Notes: generated by a model from the sequence alone, not told the origin. A DNA stretch of 64,000 nucleotides from QYQD01 sp040754095 (GCA_040754095.1 JBFMFO010000006.1:55772-119771); one strand, 5' to 3'. Counted from the stretch's first letter, positions 9,283 to 19,028 are shown. Numbers and translations are program-made.

Positions 9283-9525
9283 ATGAAATTAACGTATGAT
9301 CCCAAATACAACATAGCCTATATACGCTTACACGAAAAAAGCGCTGAGGTGGAGACGATAAAAATATCTGATGAACTTAATGTTGACATAGCTCCTGATG
9401 GAACGATTTATGGCATTGAGTTATTAAATGCTAACAAGCAGTTACGAGGGGAAGAAGAAGGGAAATTGCTCATTTTCAATGAAGCCACGGGAGAAAGGGC
9501 TGAGATTATACTGTCAGAGGAATAG
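9283..9525 (+). CDS. DUF2283 domain protein
   Basis: An 80-residue acidic protein with the DUF2283 pattern MKLTYDPKYNIAYIRL followed by DELNVDIAPDGTIYGIELLNA. The function is unknown; members often sit beside DUF4258 or similar small genes. An ATG at 9262 is in frame, but GAGAGGAGG (9264-9272) lies just downstream of it, about 10 nt before the ATG at 9283, so the later start is preferred. The protein is acidic where its partner is basic, as in many antitoxin/toxin pairs. Confidence 0.82.
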   Translation: MKLTYDPKYNIAYIRLHEKSAEVETIKISDELNVDIAPDGTIYGIELLNANKQLRGEEEGKLLIFNEATGERAEIILSEE

Positions 9526-9567
9526 AATTTTCTATATTCTATTTTCAATTACAGACTATCCGCAACA

Positions 9568-9588
9568 CCCTATCCCCTAACCGCTACC
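9568..9588 (+). repeat. period-7 array (CCCTAAC type)
   Basis: Three heptamers, CCCTATC, CCCTAAC and CGCTACC, end 5 nt before the sulfatase-like start codon. The theme matches the array at 4747-4781. Confidence 0.7.
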
Positions 9589-9593
9589 TAATT

Positions 9594-11021
9594 ATGAACA
9601 ATTCAAAACAACCTAATATTATTGTCCTTATCCTGGACGCCTTACGGGCCGACCATGTCTCATGTTATGGCTATCACCGTAACACTACGCCAAACATAGA
9701 CCGGATCAGCGCGCAGGGGACAATATTTTTAGAGACGATTGCCACGGCCCCTTGGACGGTGCCTTCTGTTGCGTCAATATTTACCGGATGTTATCCCTCG
9801 GAGCATGGCGCAACACAGGAAAATCCTCATCTGGATGATCTTGTGCCGACCCTGGCCCAAATATTGTCTGAGAACGGCTACGAGACCATCGGTTTTTCCA
9901 CCAACCCCTGGTTTAACCCCGGCACGAACCTGCGCAAGGGTTTTAATGAATTCAACCTGTTCTCCAACGAGAAGTCACGGAAAAAGCATATAAAAAGAAA
10001 GCTGTTGCAGCAGTTGCATTTGCTGAAAAAGGGTAGCCGTTTTTTTGTAGAGCCGGGTAATTCCCACGATATCGTGGACGAAATCAGTACGACCGTAGCA
10101 TCCAGGACCCACCGGAACAGCAAGCCGTTTTTTCTCTATGCCCATTTTATGGATCCCCATCTGCCTTATGAGCCTTACAAAGAGTACATAAGGCGGATGA
10201 TAGGTAATGATAAGGGGATGATAAAAAAGATAATGGATTGTCAACTTATCAGGGATGGACTGGTTCATGTCCGATATAATCTGGGATTGGAAAGGATCGA
10301 TAAGGAGACAATCGATCTGTTTAAGCTGGCCTATGATGCTGCTATCTTGCAGCTTGATGACGCCATCGGCGCTTTGATTGAATGTCTTGAAAAAGCAGGG
10401 GCCCTTGATTCATCACTCATAATCATCGCAGCCGATCACGGAGAGAACATCGGAGATCATCGTTTGATGGATCATCAGTTGTGCTTGTATGATACCCTGC
10501 TCAAAGTCCCTTTGGTCATTATCGGAGAAGGGTTTCCCCGGAAAAAGCGATATGAAAAACAGGTACAGTTGCACCAACTCTTTGATACCATCCTGGAAGG
10601 AGCCTCTATAAATAGAGGGGATAGAGTTAACGGCGCGGGCAGTTTGCAGAGAATGATAAAAGATAGCACGGGGTTGGAGTATGCTTTCTCTGAATATGCA
10701 CGGCCTGACCAGATAAAGAGCGGGTATTTGCGGATCACTCCTGCATTAGATGCAAGATTTGACACACGGCTTAAGAGTATAAGGACACCCAGGTTCAAGT
10801 ACATCCAGTCAGAGAACGGCGACGATGAGTTATATAACCTGGAGTCAGATCCTGGAGAGGAAAAGAATATCCTGAGCGTTAATGAGGAAATATTGCATGA
10901 GTTCAAAAAAGTGTTTGTCAAATGGCAAAGCAATCTTACCGTGCATTCACGTTCTAAACATCATAGCAGTATAAGCAATGATGCGATTGCGAATCAGCTT
11001 AAGGGCCTGGGGTATATGTAG
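9594..11021 (+). CDS. sulfatase-family protein with Thr in the nucleophile position
   Basis: A 475-residue alkaline-phosphatase-superfamily protein. Metal-site segments are LILDALRADH (Asp15) and AADHGENIGDH. The sulfatase signature CxPSR, whose Cys or Ser becomes formylglycine, reads T55-V-P-S-V59 here, so the formylglycine residue is replaced by Thr. Thr is the nucleophile in phosphoethanolamine and phosphoglycerol transferases of the same fold. A phosphotransferase or phosphodiesterase acting on the glycan is therefore as likely as a sulfatase. There is no signal peptide or membrane anchor. The C-terminus ends LKGLGYM, a tail shared with two other proteins in the cluster. Confidence 0.85.
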   Translation: MNNSKQPNIIVLILDALRADHVSCYGYHRNTTPNIDRISAQGTIFLETIATAPWTVPSVASIFTGCYPSEHGATQENPHLDDLVPTLAQILSENGYETIGFSTNPWFNPGTNLRKGFNEFNLFSNEKSRKKHIKRKLLQQLHLLKKGSRFFVEPGNSHDIVDEISTTVASRTHRNSKPFFLYAHFMDPHLPYEPYKEYIRRMIGNDKGMIKKIMDCQLIRDGLVHVRYNLGLERIDKETIDLFKLAYDAAILQLDDAIGALIECLEKAGALDSSLIIIAADHGENIGDHRLMDHQLCLYDTLLKVPLVIIGEGFPRKKRYEKQVQLHQLFDTILEGASINRGDRVNGAGSLQRMIKDSTGLEYAFSEYARPDQIKSGYLRITPALDARFDTRLKSIRTPRFKYIQSENGDDELYNLESDPGEEKNILSVNEEILHEFKKVFVKWQSNLTVHSRSKHHSSISNDAIANQLKGLGYM

Positions 11022-11052
11022 CGATTGCGTAGGCTCCTTGGGTGATGTTTGA

Positions 11053-11607
11053 ATGAGATTTCGGGAAAAGATATACGCGCTACTTTATGTTTTTATCGGG
11101 AAGCATTTGCCGGGAGAGGAGTTGCCTCAGCCATTAAGGGATTTCTTTTCAAAAATACGGGTCTTTTTATTGAAAAGGTGGGCGTTTGGGAAAGTTGGTA
11201 TAGACGTTGGGTGTAATGAAGATGTTACCATATGCGGCAGCAGATCGATTACCGGCGGAAGTCATTGGGGATTTGGAAAGGGTTGCAGAATCTTTTCTTC
11301 AGGTGGGCTGACTATCGGGAATCACGTTATGATCGCCGGATATGTCACTATAATTACCTCAAATCACCGATATGATACCCAGTTCAGCGATGAAGACAAC
11401 TACGACGAACTGGAGCCGGTGATTATTAAAGATGATGTATGGATTGGTGAGAGGGCTATTATCCTCCCCGGCGTGACCGTTGGTCAGGGGGCAATAGTAG
11501 GCGCTGGTGCAATTGTTACCAAAGATGTGCCGGACTATGCGGTAGTCGGCGGCAATCCTGCAAGGATTCTTAAGTATCGCACCGTTCAGAACGCTAGTGA
11601 GAAATAA
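11053..11607 (+). CDS. hexapeptide-repeat O-acetyltransferase
   Basis: A 184-residue left-handed beta-helix acyltransferase of the WbbJ/maltose acetyltransferase type. Hexapeptide repeats run from about residue 70 to 165 (IGNHVMIAGYVTIITSNH, IIKDDVWIGERAIILPGV, IVGAGAIVTKDVPDYAVVGG), with the catalytic His in SNH. It would acetylate a sugar hydroxyl or amine from acetyl-CoA in the cytoplasm. It overlaps the next glycosyltransferase by 11 nt, indicating translational coupling. Confidence 0.9.
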   Translation: MRFREKIYALLYVFIGKHLPGEELPQPLRDFFSKIRVFLLKRWAFGKVGIDVGCNEDVTICGSRSITGGSHWGFGKGCRIFSSGGLTIGNHVMIAGYVTIITSNHRYDTQFSDEDNYDELEPVIIKDDVWIGERAIILPGVTVGQGAIVGAGAIVTKDVPDYAVVGGNPARILKYRTVQNASEK

Positions 11608-12736
11608 AAAAAACAGTAATCCTTACAGGCTGTTGCATTTGATCGAAACCAAAGGACCTGGCGGGGCGGAGACGGTTTTTTTGCAACTGGTTCAGGGGAT
11701 GGCGGCGAGAGGCTATGGGTGCGTGGCGGCTGTAACCGGGCCGGGCTGGGTAAAGGAGCAGTTGGAGAACAAAGGAATTGTTCCGGTGCTCCTGCCCACA
11801 GATGGTTCTTTTGATCTGAGATTCCTCTCTTCTATTATTACCTGCATAAAAGGCCATAAAATTGACTTGGTCCATTCTCACCTGTTAGGGGCCAATGTCT
11901 ATGCCTGCCTGGCCGGAATGTTGACGGGCCGGAAGGTCATCTCTACCTTTCACGGCAGTAAGGACATGGGGGATAGACGGAGCGTTATACACACATTGAA
12001 AGGCAAGATAGTCGGCAGGGGTTCGAGTCGTGTGGTTGCGGTTTCGGATACATTAAAAAGAGAACTGTGCGCCGGGAATTGGCTGAGGCCGAAAAAGGTA
12101 GAGGTAATTTACAATGGTATAGATATTAAAAAGTTCCGGACGGATAATGCCAAAGATTATAGAACATCCATCGGTTTTGCCAAAGATGAACTTCTTATCG
12201 GCATGATCGGCAATATTCGCCAGACCAAAGGGCATGATTACTTCATAAAATCCGCGGCAATAGTAAAAGAAAGATTCCCCGGCGTGAAATATCTGATTGT
12301 GGGACATGCGTCGGATGAAGATCATGAACGGCTTGTGAGACTTGCCGGGGAGCTTGGCCTTGAAAATACTGTTCATTTTCTCGGTTTCCGGCAGGATGCG
12401 CACAAAATACTTTCATGCCTGGATGTCTTTGTCCTGGCTTCTACCTCAGAAGGATTTTCCATTGCTACCGTTGAAGCATTAGCCGCGGGCATACCCGTGG
12501 TTTGCACCAGGAGCGGCGGACCGGAAGAGATTATTACCCATGAGAAGGATGGGCTGCTTGTACCTATTCGGGATGCCGGCGCCTTGACAGAGGCCGTATG
12601 CCGTTTGCTGGCCGATAAAGAACTGGCTTCACGGCTGGTGGGGGAGGGGCTGAAGACGGCAGAGCGTTTTTCTCTGGACAGGATGCTCGATAACTATGAG
12701 GCCTTGTATGCAAAGTGCCTGGGTGAGGCACGCTGA
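11597..12736 (+). CDS. GT4-family glycosyltransferase
   Basis: A 379-residue GT-B enzyme starting at a GTG inside the acetyltransferase gene. N-terminal LIETKGPGGAETVFLQLVQG is the usual acceptor-domain loop. GMIGNIRQTKGHDYFIKSA opens the donor domain, and the EX7E motif lies in EGFSIATVEALAAGIPVVC (about residues 287-305). Typical length. The 11-nt overlap and 8-nt gap to the next gene place it in a tight operon of glycosyltransferases. Confidence 0.9.
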   Translation: MRNKKNSNPYRLLHLIETKGPGGAETVFLQLVQGMAARGYGCVAAVTGPGWVKEQLENKGIVPVLLPTDGSFDLRFLSSIITCIKGHKIDLVHSHLLGANVYACLAGMLTGRKVISTFHGSKDMGDRRSVIHTLKGKIVGRGSSRVVAVSDTLKRELCAGNWLRPKKVEVIYNGIDIKKFRTDNAKDYRTSIGFAKDELLIGMIGNIRQTKGHDYFIKSAAIVKERFPGVKYLIVGHASDEDHERLVRLAGELGLENTVHFLGFRQDAHKILSCLDVFVLASTSEGFSIATVEALAAGIPVVCTRSGGPEEIITHEKDGLLVPIRDAGALTEAVCRLLADKELASRLVGEGLKTAERFSLDRMLDNYEALYAKCLGEAR

Positions 12737-12744
12737 GGCATCGT

Positions 12745-13875
12745 ATGGCAGTCCTCTTAGTGGCAAATTTCGGTTCCAATACCGGCTATGCCTGGAACAT
12801 GATAGAAGAATACTTCGCCGGGATATGCGAGGCGCTGACCGCAAAGGGGACCCCGGTCTATATCTGTTACAGTGACCTTGCTGCCGGTAATCCGCCAAGA
12901 TTTAACGGGTTGCCCGTAAAGATATTCGCTTTTGACTACCACCGCAAGGATATAGGGAATCTCTTTAAGTTTTGCAAAGTCCTCAAGGCGAATAGTATAG
13001 ATACCCTGTACCTGACCGATCAACCGACTTATGCCCTTCGATATCTGTTGTTCCGCCTCGCCGGTGTCAGGAAGATCATCGTTCATGACCACACTTCCGG
13101 GGCGCGTACTGTTCCCAATGCCCTGAAGCGGGCAGTTAAAAGAATTATTCATGCCCTTCCTTTCATCTCCGGTGATTGTTTTATCGGGGTATCCGGGTTC
13201 GTGGTAAACAGACTGAAGTCTGTCAACTGCGCGCCGCCGGGGAAGATCAGGTTGATTTATAACGGCATCGATTTAGAAAAGTTTTCTCCGGGGCAGGATG
13301 ATTTTTTGTACCGGTTATTGGGGCAGGACAAGGATAAGAAAATTATTTTTTTCTCCGGCAGGGCGAATTATTATAAGGGCATTCATATCTTAATCGAAGC
13401 CGCGGAGGAACTTCTGGTAAACAGGAAACGTGCCGATATAGTGTTTGTCTGTTGCGGCGACGGCCCGGATCTAAACGACTTCAAGGAGATGATTGCTTCA
13501 AAAGGCATTCAATCTTCTTTCTTTTTTCTCGGCAGGCGTGACGACGTCAACCACTTACTGCGTTCAGCAACTGTAGCAGTCGTACCGTCTGTTTGGGAAG
13601 AAGCCTTTGGCCTTACAGTTATTGAGGCCATGGCTTCGGGGGTGCCCGTGGTGGCTACAAGGGTAGGCGGAATAACAGAGCTTATTGAAAATGGAGTTAC
13701 AGGATACCTGGTTGGACCGGGGCGGCCGATGGAACTGGCTGACGCAATAGATGAGATGCTTGGTAACCGGGAATATTGGCAATCGTCGACTCAAAGGGCG
13801 CGAGAATATGTAGAAAGGCATTTCGATATCAGGAGAAGTGTGAGGGAATTGCAGGAAGTGTTTGCATTACATTAA
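12745..13875 (+). CDS. GT4-family glycosyltransferase
   Basis: A 376-residue GT-B glycosyltransferase with FFSGRANYYKGIHILIEAA opening the C-terminal domain, VCCGDGPDLNDFKEM, and the EX7E motif in EEAFGLTVIEAMASGVPVVA (about residues 284-303). The N-terminal half is less conserved (VLLVANFGSNTGYAWNMIEE). It lies 8 nt after the previous glycosyltransferase and 15 nt before the next, so it belongs to the same run. Substrate unknown. Confidence 0.9.
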   Translation: MAVLLVANFGSNTGYAWNMIEEYFAGICEALTAKGTPVYICYSDLAAGNPPRFNGLPVKIFAFDYHRKDIGNLFKFCKVLKANSIDTLYLTDQPTYALRYLLFRLAGVRKIIVHDHTSGARTVPNALKRAVKRIIHALPFISGDCFIGVSGFVVNRLKSVNCAPPGKIRLIYNGIDLEKFSPGQDDFLYRLLGQDKDKKIIFFSGRANYYKGIHILIEAAEELLVNRKRADIVFVCCGDGPDLNDFKEMIASKGIQSSFFFLGRRDDVNHLLRSATVAVVPSVWEEAFGLTVIEAMASGVPVVATRVGGITELIENGVTGYLVGPGRPMELADAIDEMLGNREYWQSSTQRAREYVERHFDIRRSVRELQEVFALH

Positions 13876-13890
13876 GGGGACAAGGAGTTA

Positions 13891-15057
13891 ATGCAGAACC
13901 GGAATTTAGTATTCTTTGGAGAAGACTGGGGGAGACATCCCAGCACAGCCCAGTTCATAGCGAAAAAGCTCCTTGCAAGGGGATATAAGATAGTATGGGT
14001 GGACTCACTTGGTTTAAGGCAACCGAAAATAAATAAAGATGACTTTTGCAGGATCATGCATAAGGCGCTTACGGTTGCTACCCAACGTCTTACAAACAAA
14101 AAAAATATTGCGGCAGGAAATGAAAATTCTACTTTCATACACTTCGTTCCATTGGTGATCCCTTTTCATAAATATGCCCTGGTTCGTGTAATAAATAGGG
14201 CGATTCTCACACGCAAAATTAGACGTATTCTAAAGGATAATAATATCGCCAACCCTGTTCTAGTTGTCGCATGTCCTGGTGCAGAGGGTGTTGTAGGTGC
14301 GATCGGGGAATCGAAGAGTGTCTATTATTGCGCTGATGAATATTCCGTTTTCCCCGGCCTGGATACAGGGCTTGTCAAAAAACTGGAAAAACATATCTTG
14401 GAAAAAATTGACTGCATCATAGCCACATCACGGGGGTTGTATGATAAGAAAAAAGTGGAGGGTAAGCCTACGTATCTCCTACCGCATGGTGTTGAGTATG
14501 ATCACTTCTCGAAGGCCAGTTTGCCTGGAACTGAGATTCCCGAAGATATACGACTATTGAAGAGACCTATTATAGGGTATCATGGTCTTATACAGGATTT
14601 GATAGATTTTGATATTATCAAGGGCATTGCGCGCAAAAGACCTGATTGGTCCATTGTTATGATCGGCGACAGAATTTTCGACGTAAACAATGTGCCTACA
14701 GAAAAGAATATTCATTTCCTCGGCAGGAAACCCTACGAGGAACTGCCGAACTATATTAAGGCCTTTGATGTTTGTTTAATACCTTATAAGATTGTAGAAC
14801 GTACTATGTATTCTAATCCGGTTAAGCTAAGAGAATACCTTGCGTCTGGGAAGCCTATTGTATCGACACCGCAGCCTGAGGTGTTATATTATAAGCGGTA
14901 TTTAAAAATTGCTTCGGATGCCCGGGGTTTTGTTGACGCGATAGAGGCCCTTTTAAGCAACGATACCGGTGAAGACAGAAGACTGAGAATGGGTATAGCG
15001 GAGCAGGAAACATGGGAAAAGGTTGTGGATAAATTTGAACATATACTTTATGGGTAA
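13891..15057 (+). CDS. glycosyltransferase, divergent GT-B family
   Basis: A 388-residue protein with GT-B layout but weaker GT4 motifs. It starts LVFFGEDWGRHPSTAQF, has IGYHGLIQDLIDFDII at the start of the donor domain, then IHFLGRKPYEELPNYIKAFDVCLIPY and KLREYLASGKPIVSTP near residue 310. The classic EX7E is replaced by the (K/N)PVKLREYLA type seen in TuaH-like enzymes. GGGGACAAGGAGTTA just upstream of the ATG provides an AAGGAG ribosome site. Glycosyl transfer is well supported; specificity is not. Confidence 0.82.
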   Translation: MQNRNLVFFGEDWGRHPSTAQFIAKKLLARGYKIVWVDSLGLRQPKINKDDFCRIMHKALTVATQRLTNKKNIAAGNENSTFIHFVPLVIPFHKYALVRVINRAILTRKIRRILKDNNIANPVLVVACPGAEGVVGAIGESKSVYYCADEYSVFPGLDTGLVKKLEKHILEKIDCIIATSRGLYDKKKVEGKPTYLLPHGVEYDHFSKASLPGTEIPEDIRLLKRPIIGYHGLIQDLIDFDIIKGIARKRPDWSIVMIGDRIFDVNNVPTEKNIHFLGRKPYEELPNYIKAFDVCLIPYKIVERTMYSNPVKLREYLASGKPIVSTPQPEVLYYKRYLKIASDARGFVDAIEALLSNDTGEDRRLRMGIAEQETWEKVVDKFEHILYG

Positions 15058-15087
15058 TTTGGATAGAATATAAAAGGTGAGTATGGA

Positions 15088-16338
15088 ATGAACCAGAAGA
15101 ATATTTTACTCCTTATTGTTGATTGTCTGAGGGCCGACAGATTTTTGAAGATGGCCCAGGATGAGAAGATAATCGGGGGCCTCATGCAGTCGGGTTGTTA
15201 CTGCACGCAGGCCATGACAACGGTTACCACAACTACACCGAGCGTGGCTTCCATGTTGACCGGCCTTTATCCTTTTGAGCACGGGGTGCTCTCTTTATCG
15301 GGCTACAAATTGACGGAAAACTGTATTACATTGCCCCAATGCCTTAAGGATAATGGTTACAATACGGCAGCATTTATCACCGGGCCCCTTTTGAACGAGA
15401 GCGGCCTGGACCGCGGCTTCTGCCGCTACGTTTACCGGGAAGAAAGTGATTACTTCAGCGGGAGGGTAAGAGGAGATATAGTAAAACAGATAAAGGCCCT
15501 GAGAAGGCCGTGGTTTGTTGTCCTTCACCTATGGGAAATGCATGAGAGATTCCATGCGGAGAAATCCCTTGTCAGGCGTGGGTTGAACAAGGTTACCTCC
15601 AAATTCGGTCGCCCCTTATACGAGATCGGGCCTGATCCTGACGATGAGAAGTTCACAAGACGGTATGATGAAACATTAAAAAAGGCTGTTTCAGCTATTA
15701 GGTATATTGTGGATAATCTTGATCTGGACCTGCTCATCATCCTGGGAGACCATGGAGAAAGATTGACAGAGCCTTTACATCCGGATGACCTGCAAAGGTG
15801 CAGGATGGTCCCGCGTCACGGCTTTCATGTATATGATTATCTGTTACATATTCCGCTGTTATTTGCCGGAAACGACATTCCTTCCGGCGTTATCAACACC
15901 CAGGTCAGTACAGTGGACATCTTTCCAACCGTTCTTGATTACTTGTCCCTGCCTCAGGCGGAGGGCTTGACAGGTCAATCTCTTTGGCCGTTAATGAATA
16001 AGCAAGAGAGGGATAACCAGGATAGGGTGATTTTTTGCAGCGCTAGCGGCATTATTTTTAAGAATCAGAGTGATTGGATTGAAGGGATAAGGACTCCGGA
16101 ATACAAATATATTTGTCGTCCGTATTCGGAAAACAAGGAGGAATCGCTCTATAATTTAAAGAGTAGGTCGGGTGAGTCTGAAAATGTATTAAGGACGACT
16201 GACTCGACGACTGTAAATGAGCTACGGAGAAAGCTCTCAAATATCAAGATGCGAAGGTCATCGGCAGAAACGCAGATGATGGATGCCGAGGAAGATACTT
16301 CCGTTATGACCAAACTAAAAGAACTCGGGTACATATAA
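15088..16338 (+). CDS. sulfatase-family protein with Thr in the nucleophile position
   Basis: A 416-residue alkaline-phosphatase-superfamily protein similar in architecture to the one at 9594-11021. The metal site is seen in LLIVDCLRADR (Asp12) and ILGDHGERL. The CxPSR signature reads T49-T-P-S-V53, so formylglycine cannot form and Thr would be the nucleophile. No signal peptide is visible. The C-terminus is LKELGYI. It is followed after 7 nt by another member of the superfamily. A transferase or phosphodiesterase role in polymer decoration is the best inference. Confidence 0.85.
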   Translation: MNQKNILLLIVDCLRADRFLKMAQDEKIIGGLMQSGCYCTQAMTTVTTTTPSVASMLTGLYPFEHGVLSLSGYKLTENCITLPQCLKDNGYNTAAFITGPLLNESGLDRGFCRYVYREESDYFSGRVRGDIVKQIKALRRPWFVVLHLWEMHERFHAEKSLVRRGLNKVTSKFGRPLYEIGPDPDDEKFTRRYDETLKKAVSAIRYIVDNLDLDLLIILGDHGERLTEPLHPDDLQRCRMVPRHGFHVYDYLLHIPLLFAGNDIPSGVINTQVSTVDIFPTVLDYLSLPQAEGLTGQSLWPLMNKQERDNQDRVIFCSASGIIFKNQSDWIEGIRTPEYKYICRPYSENKEESLYNLKSRSGESENVLRTTDSTTVNELRRKLSNIKMRRSSAETQMMDAEEDTSVMTKLKELGYI

Positions 16339-16345
16339 AATTACT

Positions 16346-17995
16346 ATGAATCACAAAAGAAAAACCCTCATTATCGGTATAGACGGCGCGGATTGGGCCT
16401 ATTTGGAGCAGGCCCTTCCGGACTGTCCTCGGCTGAAACGCTTGATAACCAACGGCACAAGCGGTCGATTGCGCTCAACTATGCCGCCTATAAGTCCGGT
16501 GGCCTGGTCTTCGTTTTCAACCGGCAAGCACCCTAAAAAGCACGGCATTTTTGACTGGCAGGTGCGTGAGATCGGAGGCGGATTGAAACGGCCGGTAATT
16601 TCAAAGGACCGAAGAGGCACGCCCTTTTGGAGTTACCTTAATAAGGCCGGAATCCGTACCGGTGTAATTGGTATTCCTTTGACATTTCCGGTTGAACCTG
16701 TGGAAGGGGTTATGATCTGCGGGTTTGACGCTCCTTCGCAGGATAACTTCTATCCCGCAAACTTGAGGGAAGTCCTGAAAAGAAAGTTTGGAGAAAGAAC
16801 GGACATTATTTTTAAACATAGTTACCACGAGGGGGATGAAAAGGGTTACCTGGCCTACTGGAAGGATTACATAGGCAGTTTGACAGACGCCGCCATTTAT
16901 CTGACGGATTTTTTCAAGATCGACTGCCTGGTTATTAACTACATGGCTGTTGACCATTTAAATCATTCTGCAGAGAGACTCGAATCTGTCCTTGAAGCCT
17001 TTGTTTACATGGACAGGGCTGTTGACAGTTTCACGGAGGCATTTCCAGAATCAAATGTTATCATCCTTTCGGACCACGGCGCTAAACGTGTAGATGGTGG
17101 TTTTCTTATATGTGAACTTCTCCATGAGCTTGGACTTCTTAAATATAAGAGCGACGGCATAGACCCATTCCGCCACATGGAATTGTTGGTGCGACTTCTT
17201 CAAGGCAAAGCGGGCTTTCCCGGTTTTTTTGAGAAGGCGCTAAGGGGTGCGTTGTTTTATACATTGAAAGCGCTTCCCAACCCAGTGGTAAGGAATTTTT
17301 GGAGGAGAATATATTTCTGGGATGAAAAGATATTTCACCTCTTCTGGAATATTGACCAGGAAAACTCCGCCGTAGATTTGTCCAGCGGATGCGCTATCCA
17401 ATTTTATCTAAGAGAGAATAACAGCGTCATACGAGGAGACAGGCAAAGCGCTATTGAGCTTCTCAAGGATAACTTGTCAAAAATCAAGGATCCGATCAGC
17501 GGGGAAAAGCTCTTTGAGGGCCTTTATGAATCCAGGCAGGTGGCTGATGGAAATTTTGTAGATTTGGCCCCGGATCTGATAGCAGATTTTGGCGATGCCC
17601 CGTTTCATGCTTGCCTGGGTTATCCCATGAGTAAGATCAGCCAGGTGGAAGGCCTTTTTGCCTATAAGGACCATCGGTACTATAACCTGCTGATGAAAGG
17701 GACTCACAGGTTGCACGGCATTTATATCTTGTCCGGGCCGGATTTCCAAAAGATTGGCAACGGGCCGGATATGGATATATTTGACATCCCGGGATTGGCG
17801 TTAGCAGCAAATGATGTGCCGGTTCCGAAGGACTATGACGCTGACCTTTATCCTGAGCTGTTGACCAAGGCGATAAATAATGACCGGCAGGATAGTCTGG
17901 ATTCCGATGACGCCGGGGACTCTTCTAAGGACCAGGACACGGATTCCTATGAAGAAACGATGAAAAGACTGCGAAGTCTCGGTTATGTCGGATAG
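16346..17995 (+). CDS. type I phosphodiesterase/nucleotide pyrophosphatase-like protein
   Basis: A 549-residue alkaline-phosphatase-superfamily protein of the AP3768/NPP group. Motifs are LIIGIDGADWAYL (metal Asp13), PPISPVAWSSFSTGKHPKKHGIFDW (nucleophile region, probably Ser50), VDHLNH and ILSDHGAKR. Homologues occur widely in bacterial polysaccharide and glycolipid clusters without known substrates. The C-terminal 35 residues are Asp/Ser-rich and end LRSLGYVG, matching the tails of the two sulfatase-like proteins upstream. It overlaps the next gene by 11 nt. Confidence 0.85.
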   Translation: MNHKRKTLIIGIDGADWAYLEQALPDCPRLKRLITNGTSGRLRSTMPPISPVAWSSFSTGKHPKKHGIFDWQVREIGGGLKRPVISKDRRGTPFWSYLNKAGIRTGVIGIPLTFPVEPVEGVMICGFDAPSQDNFYPANLREVLKRKFGERTDIIFKHSYHEGDEKGYLAYWKDYIGSLTDAAIYLTDFFKIDCLVINYMAVDHLNHSAERLESVLEAFVYMDRAVDSFTEAFPESNVIILSDHGAKRVDGGFLICELLHELGLLKYKSDGIDPFRHMELLVRLLQGKAGFPGFFEKALRGALFYTLKALPNPVVRNFWRRIYFWDEKIFHLFWNIDQENSAVDLSSGCAIQFYLRENNSVIRGDRQSAIELLKDNLSKIKDPISGEKLFEGLYESRQVADGNFVDLAPDLIADFGDAPFHACLGYPMSKISQVEGLFAYKDHRYYNLLMKGTHRLHGIYILSGPDFQKIGNGPDMDIFDIPGLALAANDVPVPKDYDADLYPELLTKAINNDRQDSLDSDDAGDSSKDQDTDSYEETMKRLRSLGYVG

Positions 17996-19028
17996 ACAAA
18001 AACTCAAGAAAAGAGAACTTGAGTTTGACCTTTTGCGGAGCATTGTAATCCTTGGTTCTATTATTTTACATTTTAACACGAAGTTCGGATTGGGACTCTG
18101 TGCCCTGCCTTTCCAGTATATACAAGATAACCTATTTACAGTCGGAGCATTTTTCTTCTTTACTGCCGGTGTAATGGCCTACCGGGTATATCTGCCGAGA
18201 TTTCAAATCGATAAGGCGCTGACCGCTAAACATATTATCTTCAAAGGCTTAAGCATCATAGGGGTATATTTTGCATACATAACCCTTATGCGATTAGCCA
18301 CGAAGACAGATTTTCCTGCAGGTTTTCTTAATTTCACATTTTCCCATCCTTTTTTTCTAAAAGTGCTTTTTACATTTGGTTTGCTTTACATCCTTACCCC
18401 CGTTTTTTTGCAAGTTGCCCATGTAAAACAAGAATATATTTATTTGGGTTTGGTCATCACCTATATTGTTTTCCTGGTTCTTGGAGACGTGAGGGACATG
18501 CCGGGTTGGTTACGCATGATTTGCTTTGATCGGCACATGCTTTTCTATCCCATTGTTCCTTCTTTGATCGTATATTTTTGGGGCTTTTCGTATGGGATAA
18601 TTATGGCAAATTCAAGACTCAGCCAGAAGATTACGGGATTACTTATGGGCAAGATTTTTCTCATTTTACTATTTTTATACCTGATCTTTCTGGCCATCAA
18701 CATGTTGTTTCTGAAATATATATGGGCAAATAGCAATTTTGTTGCCCCTATAAGAGAGGGACTGACGATCGCCTGTTTTATCGTTATAGCTAACGGCCTT
18801 CTTGAGAGGTTTGACGGCCTACGGAGCAGGATGTCAAGCGATGCATTGCTCTGTTTGGGTACCGAAAGTCTAACAGCTTACGTAACGGCAAATATATTGA
18901 TAGGCCTTATTCGACCCGTAAGTGGTGGCATGGCAAAGTGTATAATTTTGGCTTCGATATTGACGGTCACCTATTTAATTGCTACCTGGCGGCATGGGTA
19001 TAAATACTGTGCCGGGATAAGCCGTTGA
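17985..19028 (+). CDS. acyltransferase-3 family membrane protein
   Basis: A 347-residue polytopic membrane protein with about ten hydrophobic segments. The start ELEFDLLRSIVILGSIILHFN carries the R and H pattern of the OafA-type acyltransferases. It probably O-acylates the same glycan as the acyltransferase at 2910, although the two are divergent. The ATG lies 11 nt inside the upstream phosphodiesterase gene, implying coupling. Confidence 0.8.
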   Translation: MSDRQKLKKRELEFDLLRSIVILGSIILHFNTKFGLGLCALPFQYIQDNLFTVGAFFFFTAGVMAYRVYLPRFQIDKALTAKHIIFKGLSIIGVYFAYITLMRLATKTDFPAGFLNFTFSHPFFLKVLFTFGLLYILTPVFLQVAHVKQEYIYLGLVITYIVFLVLGDVRDMPGWLRMICFDRHMLFYPIVPSLIVYFWGFSYGIIMANSRLSQKITGLLMGKIFLILLFLYLIFLAINMLFLKYIWANSNFVAPIREGLTIACFIVIANGLLERFDGLRSRMSSDALLCLGTESLTAYVTANILIGLIRPVSGGMAKCIILASILTVTYLIATWRHGYKYCAGISR

